Origin: Metabacillus endolithicus
GTDB lineage: Bacteria > Bacillota > Bacilli > Bacillales > Bacillaceae
NCBI RefSeq assembly: GCF_023078335.1
Contig: NZ_CP095550.1
Coordinates: forward strand, 1,302,001 to 1,366,000
Length of the DNA: 64,000 nucleotides
Direction of reading: 5' to 3'
How positions within the stretch are numbered: position 1 is the first letter of the stretch; the number at the start of each line of letters is the position of its first letter. Below, piece by piece: positions 58,887-64,000 of this stretch. The notes below the pieces were generated by a model. It had not been told where the DNA came from, searched no databases, and worked only from the letters and a program-made list of their open reading frames with translations. Both the position numbers and the translations under genes were made by a program.

Positions 58887-59528
58887 TTATTTCACTGATT
58901 GACTAGTCCAACTATATTTTATGGAATATTTCTTTAAAAATGTACGCCAGCTTTCGTTACTTTTTTTAAATTCCCTTAATAACAAATCAATTAAGGTGTG
59001 ATCCTGTTGAATAAACATATTGCTTACACATAATTGTCCATCAAGTAAAGGTATTGATCTAAGAAACAAAATGCTTGAAGGCGCGACCTCTTCAACCTTT
59101 CTGTCCGTTTTAATCACACACTCTTCACCAGTAAGTAATTTCTTAGCATGTATATTCTCTCCAACCGTTTTTATTACTTTAAACGGTTCAAGTACACTCG
59201 CCATAAAAAGGGCATGGACAACAGAATCTAGTGGGTGCTTTTGTCCATTTTCGTTTTTAATATAGCTTTGATAAATAGTCATGCCACTAATTGTTACATA
59301 ATCGTAAGTAAACCAATCATTAAAAAGCTTTTCTTGTAAAGATGAAAAAACAACACCTTTTTCTAAAGAAATTTGTTCAGAAAAGATATGCTTTGCTTTT
59401 ACTTTTTCTCTAATATTAACTTGGCGTTCTACATATGTATGCGCAGAAGATACATGTTGAGAAACAAAGCTGACTAATTGGTTTTCTTTTTCCTCACGAA
59501 GATTATGAAGATAAACAATATTATCCAT
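58887..59528 (-). CDS. Unknown protein between sftA and murC
   Basis: 213 residues, soluble, no signal peptide. I do not recognise the family with certainty. The middle (WFTYDYVTISGMTIYQSYI, then VLEPFKVIKTVGENIHAKKLLTGEECVIKTDR and LFLRSIPLLDGQLCVS) resembles the layout of small beta-rich domains in SEC-C-associated proteins, an inference only. ATG at 59528. The ORF has native codon use and clear conservation-like patterning. Confidence 0.65.
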   Translation of the reverse strand: MDNIVYLHNLREEKENQLVSFVSQHVSSAHTYVERQVNIREKVKAKHIFSEQISLEKGVVFSSLQEKLFNDWFTYDYVTISGMTIYQSYIKNENGQKHPLDSVVHALFMASVLEPFKVIKTVGENIHAKKLLTGEECVIKTDRKVEEVAPSSILFLRSIPLLDGQLCVSNMFIQQDHTLIDLLLREFKKSNESWRTFLKKYSIKYSWTSQSVK

Positions 59529-59640
59529 ACTACAACCCTACTTCAAGTTTATGTAAAGATACTTTTTTCCTTTTTCACTGAAACACCTTTAACATAACCT
59601 ACTTTGTTAAACGTATAATAGCATATCTTGAATGATGTTT

Positions 59641-59671
59641 TAAAGGTAACCAATTAAGACTGGTTACCTTT
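59641..59671 (-). terminator. Terminator of sftA
   Basis: AAAGGTAACCA / TGGTTACCTTT with an 8-nt loop; short T tail. Confidence 0.85.
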
Positions 59672-59678
59672 ATTTATC

Positions 59679-62314
59679 TTATAACACATTATTTTCATGA
59701 ATAGAATCAAGCTCTTCTTCCGAAATTAAAACATCTCTAGGTTTGCTGCCACGATTTTCAGAGATAATTCCTTGGTCTTCCATCATGTCAATTAGGCGTG
59801 CTGCTCGATTATATCCAATTCTAAATCTTCTTTGTAAGCTTGATGTTGAAGCTCCCCCTTGATTAACGACAAATTCACATGCTTCTACAAATAATTCATC
59901 TTCCTCAGATTGAATGGTTGCTTTTTTCACCAATTCCTCTTGATGAAACAAAAATTCAGGTTTTGATTGAAGCTTCACATGCTTTACGACTCTTTCAATT
60001 TCTTCATCTGATACAAACGTTCCTTGAAGACGAACTGCTTTTGATGATCCATTTTCCAAGAAAAGCATATCACCCTTACCAAGAAGTTTTTCTGCACCGC
60101 TCACGTCAATAATCGTTCGTGAATCAACTTGAGATGAAACAGAAAAGGCTACCCTAGTTGGAATATTGGCTTTGATCAAACCAGTGATAACATCAACCGA
60201 TGGACGTTGGGTCGCAACAATTAAGTGAATGCCACATGCCCTAGCTTTTTGTGCAATACGGCAAATGGCTTCCTCTACGTCATTAGGAGCAACCATCATT
60301 AAGTCAGCTAGCTCATCAATAACAATAACAAGATATGGGAGATGTTCTCCTTGATTATGTTCCTTAACAAGCTGATTATATCTCGTAATCTCTCTTGTGC
60401 CGGAATGAGCAAATAATTCATAACGTCGTTCCATCTCCTCAACAGCCATTTCAGTGCAGCAGTTGCAGCCTTCACATCTGTTATAACAGGACTGACAAGG
60501 TGTGGAATATCATTATAGGGTGCTAATTCAACCATTTTTGGATCAATTAACATTAATTTTACTTCATGTGGTGAGGCTTTATATAATAAACTCACCAAAA
60601 TTGTGTTTATACAAACACTTTTACCTGATCCTGTTGCTCCAGCTATAAGACCATGAGGCATTTTTTTTAAATCAGTAACTGCTGGCTGACCAGCAATATC
60701 TAAACCTAGTACGGCGGTCATAGGGGAAGGATTATTACGAAATTCCGAACTTCTTAAAATCTCGCGTAAATAAACCATTTTACCTACCTTATTAGGCACC
60801 TCAATTCCAATCGTATTTTTCCCTGGAATTGGAGCCTCAATCCTAATATCCTTAGCAGCCAAACTTAATTTAATATCATCACTTAAGTTTGTAATTTTAT
60901 TAACTTTCACTCCCGGTTCGGGATGAACTTCAAATCTTGTTACAGAAGGCCCTTGGGTTACATTTACTACACTTGCTCTCACATTAAAATTCTTTAATGT
61001 AAGGTTTAGAAGGTCTTTTTGTGACTCAAGCCATGTATGGTCCTCTGTTAATTCTTTTTCTGGTATATTTAAAAATCCTAGCGATGGAAATTGATAACTC
61101 CCTACCTGTGTTTGTTCTTGTGTTTGTTCTTGTGTTTGTTCTTGTGTTTGCACTGTTTTTTCACGAATTTTTTGCTTATCTCTTCCAAGCATCATGACGT
61201 TAAATGGTAATGATTTTCGATTATTGTTTTCTTGTTTAGGCGTTTCTGGTTGGTGTAAGATTTGTTCTTCTTGTTCTTCTTGTTCTTCTTGTTCTTCTTG
61301 TTCTTCTTGTTCTTTTATTGATTCTTCAAATGACTCATTTTCAAATCCTGAAACCTTTGTTTCCTCATATAATGTCTCGCTTTGATCTTCATTTAGATAA
61401 AATTCAGTTTGTTCTTCTTCCTCATATTGATCTTTATATGATGGTTTCATTTCAACACTTTCTTGTTCAATTTGTTCAATTTCTACAGCTTGATCAAATT
61501 CAACAGGTGGTTGTTTCTTATTAAACTCAGTTTTAACAATGGAAAGTGCTTCATCTACAAGATCATCATCTTCCTCATCATCAATCAGCATATCAGTATT
61601 TGTTTCATATACCATTTCTTCGATCTCATGATCATCAAGAGAGTATGTAACTGTAGTCTCCTCTTCTTGTTGAAATTCTTTAGAACGGTCATATTGTTCA
61701 ATAGTTGTTTGCTGCTCATTTTCTTCCTGTATTTTTAAAGCAGCAGAAGTATCTGCCATTTCATAATTAGACTGTATTGGAACCTCGGTTTCCATCTTGT
61801 AAGTAACAGATTCCTCCATGTAACTGCTATCAGCTAAACTTTGTGGTTGTTTTTGTTTCGTATGCTGTGTTTCTCTACTTTGCATCCTCTCTTCTTTTGA
61901 TTGAAAACCATAAATCGGAGATGGGATGGAAGTAGGGTAAAATGGTTGTTTCTTTTTTATTGGTTTTTCCTCTACATTTTCCTCGATGGATCTTTTCTTC
62001 ACAGATTTACGATTGGGCAATACAGGTCTTACTTCGCTCTTTGTTTGAAGTTTTTCATGACTTGAACGCCTTGGCCGCATATCTCTTGATGTTTGTTTTT
62101 CATCAGGTATCATTGGAAAACGGAAATTCCCTTTAGGATATTGATAAGAAACTCTGGCTTCTGCCTTATGATGATTTTGTGTTTCATTCTCACTCTTTGA
62201 AACACTCCCTATGTTTCTTTGAGCTTCTTGCTCATGTTCTCTCGTCTCACTGTTTTCACTTACTTTTTCGTCATCTCCTAAAAAATAAGTAAATAGTTTT
62301 TTCATCCAACTCAT
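59679..62314 (-). CDS. sftA: Soluble FtsK-like DNA translocase SftA, one frameshift
   Basis: Moves DNA away from the closing division septum. About 878 residues. The N-terminal 370 or so form a disordered, Gln/Glu-rich linker without membrane helices, typical of SftA. Then FtsK alpha/beta motor: Walker A GATGSGKS (559-566), Walker [14 protein letters not shown], and a C-terminal winged-helix gamma domain [40 protein letters not shown]. Near 60446-60447 one G is missing (TGGCTG for TGGGCTG), restoring [23 protein letters not shown] at 62314. Confidence 0.92.
61109..61144. repeat. 12-bp tandem repeat in sftA
   Basis: Three copies of TGTTTGTTCTTG plus a partial one, encoding repeats of Thr-Gln-Glu-Gln ([14 protein letters not shown]) in the SftA linker. 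The copy number is prone to slippage. Confidence 0.9.
61262..61314. repeat. 9-bp tandem repeat in sftA
   Basis: Five copies of TTGTTCTTC and one degenerate copy, encoding EQE repeats ([17 protein letters not shown]) in the linker. Confidence 0.92.
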
Positions 62315-62557
62315 TTTTAATCACTCTTTCAATATATTCAGCAAAAATAACATACACTTACTTTCACCCTAACTAGGTGAGAGATTATGAATATTTGTAT
62401 TTACAAATCTGATAAGCTTGCTTGTAAAAACATATATTCTATTGTATCAATAAATGTCTATTTTTGTAGATAAAAGTATAGTCTCTTTTGAAAAGTTATT
62501 AGTTTATATTGGACGGTGATTTTCATTAGGCATCTGCTTCAAATACAAACACAAAAG

Positions 62558-62607
62558 AAAAGAGGTAGACCGAATATAATGATCTTATATCACGGCTGCC
62601 TCTTTTT
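62558..62607. terminator. Terminator-like hairpin
   Basis: AAAAGAGGTAGACCG / CGGCTGCCTCTTTTT with a 20-nt loop and T5; lies past the ytpQ terminator. Confidence 0.7.
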
Positions 62608-62697
62608 CTTTGACAATATAGCTAATAAATATGTTCGAAATAAATCTTTTCTTTAAAGGGGTAAAAAAAGGAAATGATTTTTTTGGCTATAAAACTT

Positions 62698-62726
62698 AAA
62701 GCAACCGTAAAACTACCGATTGCTTT
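62698..62726 (-). terminator. Terminator of ytpQP
   Basis: AAAGCAATCGGTA / TACGGTTGCTTT directly after the ytpQ stop on the minus strand; weak T tail. Confidence 0.65.
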
Positions 62727-62738
62727 AAAAATGCTCCC

Positions 62739-63542
62739 TTATTTATGAGGTTTATTTTTGCCTAATATAAAAATAGGTTCAAGCTCATTATTTTCATATA
62801 AAAAGGATAGGGCAGTAATAGGAACTGTGCCACTTGCAAAAAAGCTCATCGTTAATTGTGCTAAAATATCATAGCCGGTATCGTTACGAACGTCTACTAC
62901 AATTAGCACATCTTGATGCGGAACAGCTACAGCCATTTTTCCTTCTATTTTCTCTGCAAAAGATTGTAATAAACTTTCGTTCAAAATTCTACTTGCATCA
63001 TATCCATCATTTGCATTTAGAAAATAAAAAACATTACCCGCTACTAAATCTTCTTTTACGCTCGTCTTTAAAGATCTTAAGTTAAAAGCAGCTACTTCTT
63101 TAATCTGATCTTTCGTCCAATTTTCTCTTTTCATCATCTTTTCATCTATTAAGCGATATGTACTTCCAAGATCAAGCGCATAGTAAATACGTGTTTCAGC
63201 TGTATGTTCACTATAACATAAAGCTATGCCTTCATTGCTCTCTGTTGGAAAAGACGTGGATCGAATGACTGGAAATATATTCTTTTCCTTTCCAGATAAA
63301 TCTTGCTGTTCGTTCATCACTGTTAATGCTTCCTTAACATAATAAACAACCTCATCTATCGCTTTCTGCTTTGAGATTTCATATTTTGCAATTATACCTG
63401 GAAGAGATAAGGTTACCCCTTTTTTACTAAGAGAATCCTCCACTCTTAACGTATCTTTCTCACGATCAAATTCAAATTGCCATTGTGGATTTGAAAGATT
63501 TCCCTTTAGGGTTTCAACTAATTTTCTTGATGTCATTTTCAT
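62739..63542 (-). CDS. ytpQ: DUF1444 protein YtpQ
   Basis: 267-residue UPF0354 protein of unknown function, conserved in bacilli. Starts [21 protein letters not shown] at 63542 with GAAGGAGG, and an 11-codon longer frame covers that site. Blocks [24 protein letters not shown] and [17 protein letters not shown] are typical. Lies 50 nt after ytpP, likely in one operon. Confidence 0.9.
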   Translation of the reverse strand: MKMTSRKLVETLKGNLSNPQWQFEFDREKDTLRVEDSLSKKGVTLSLPGIIAKYEISKQKAIDEVVYYVKEALTVMNEQQDLSGKEKNIFPVIRSTSFPTESNEGIALCYSEHTAETRIYYALDLGSTYRLIDEKMMKRENWTKDQIKEVAAFNLRSLKTSVKEDLVAGNVFYFLNANDGYDASRILNESLLQSFAEKIEGKMAVAVPHQDVLIVVDVRNDTGYDILAQLTMSFFASGTVPITALSFLYENNELEPIFILGKNKPHK

Positions 63543-63592
63543 CTTATTTCCTCCTTCCCTTATAAGAAGTTCCACATATAAACAATTACATG

Positions 63593-63910
63593 TTAAACAG
63601 TTATTGTATTGATAAATTCCTGAATTTGTTCTTTAGATTTTCTATCTTTATTTACATAACGGCCAACTTCTTTTCCTTTATGAAAGGCAACAAAGCTCGG
63701 AATACCAAATATGTCTAGTTCAACACAAAGGTCAATAAATTGATCTCGGTCTACATAATAAAATGTAAATGTACTGTTTTCTTCTTCTAGCTCTGGAAGA
63801 ACTGGCTCAATCACACGGCAGTCAGGACACCAGTCTGCTGAGAACATGAAAATGACCTTTTCATTTTCTATAATTTGTTTATATTCATCTACTGATGTTA
63901 ATTTTTGCAT
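63593..63910 (-). CDS. ytpP: Thioredoxin-like protein YtpP
   Basis: 105-residue thioredoxin fold with active site WCPDC at about 27-31 ([14 protein letters not shown]) and the cis-Pro loop GIPSFVAF. Probable thiol-disulfide oxidoreductase of the cytoplasm. ATG at 63910 with AGGAGG. First gene of ytpPQ. Nothing further is seen to the right edge. Confidence 0.92.
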   Translation of the reverse strand: MQKLTSVDEYKQIIENEKVIFMFSADWCPDCRVIEPVLPELEEENSTFTFYYVDRDQFIDLCVELDIFGIPSFVAFHKGKEVGRYVNKDRKSKEQIQEFINTITV

Positions 63911-64000
63911 TATAATATCCTCCTAAAAAATGGTTTGTTATCATAAGTTGTTCATCTTAACTTAGTCGGCATTTGAGAACTTTTCCTCACACCTTTTGTA

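Larger units (their letters stand above)
62315..62738. other. ytpQ-sftA intergenic region, ytpR missing
   Basis: 424 bp with two hairpins (62558-62607 and 62698-62726) and a short TCACC / GGTGA repeat at 62364-62380 in the sftA leader. No ORF of the size or sequence of YtpR, which lies here in B. subtilis. Confidence 0.65.

Noticed and set aside
61109..61314. CRISPR-like tandem repeats
   Set aside because: Units are 9 and 12 bp, contiguous, in frame inside sftA, with no spacers.
61194..61738. Cys/Ser-rich plus-strand ORFs opposite the sftA linker
   Set aside because: Produced by the complement of Gln/Glu-rich repeats; no start signals.

Overview
The window comes from a low-GC, endospore-forming Firmicute of the family Bacillaceae. 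Gene order follows the Bacillus subtilis dnaE-ytrI-nrnA-...-rpsD-tyrS-acsA-acuABC-ccpA-aroA-ytxJHG-murC-sftA-ytpQP segment almost gene for gene. Spore genes (sspA, ytrH, ytrI, the gerW-type ytfJ, refZ) and a sigma-G promoter at sspA support this. It is not B. subtilis itself: ald, an EcsC-family gene, a class A PBP, an FtsA-like gene and a dihydroorotate-dehydrogenase-like membrane fusion sit inside the block, while motPS, braB and ytpR are missing from their B. subtilis positions. I saw no tRNA, rRNA, IS element, prophage or CRISPR.

Layout. 1-3031 is dnaE (runs off the left edge). 3.2-7.6 kb: sporulation genes ytrHI, a YtzJ-like gene, nrnA, ytpI and the CBS/hotdog regulator ytoI. 7.7-11.6 kb: a small membrane protein, ytkL, ald, ytkK and a YtzD-like gene. 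11.8-16.8 kb: argGH, moaB, EcsC and small unknowns. 16.9-25.9 kb: ackA, ytxK, tpx, ytfJI, yteJ-sppA, nadK2 and ytcJ. 26-34.5 kb: ytcI, sspA, thiI-nifZ, ezrA, hisJ and refZ. 34.6-44.4 kb: ytsP, ytrP, rpsD with its leader, tyrS with a tyrosine T-box, a class A PBP and acsA. 45-52 kb: acuABC, the DHODH-like fusion, ccpA and aroA. 52.3-63.9 kb: the FtsA-like gene, ytxGHJ, an M29 aminopeptidase, murC, an unknown gene, sftA, ytpQ and ytpP.

Functional threads. Acetate/carbon control is dense: ackA (overflow), acsA with AcuA/AcuC (reversible lysine acetylation of AcsA), AcuB, and CcpA, with CcpA-site matches upstream of ackA and acsA. Envelope and division genes cluster too (ezrA, refZ, PBP, FtsA-like, murC, sftA). 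Translation control appears as the rpsD leader and the tyrS T-box.

Quality warning. At least 12 short indels, mostly one base in a homopolymer, break 11 otherwise intact conserved genes: dnaE (twice), nrnA, ald, argG, ytfI, ytcI, ytrP, acuB, acuC, ccpA and sftA. Several are essential or central, so I treat these as sequencing/assembly errors and annotate full-length genes across the breaks. The breaks in ytfI and acuC are hidden because an alternative start restores a long ORF.

Most unusual items: the DHODH-like/polytopic membrane fusion with a duplicated AHDR module, the FtsA-like ATPase with about five C-terminal repeats, a dispersed palindromic repeat whose two copies show a compensatory stem change, and a 15-bp hairpin that buries the ribosome-binding site of the YtzD-like gene.
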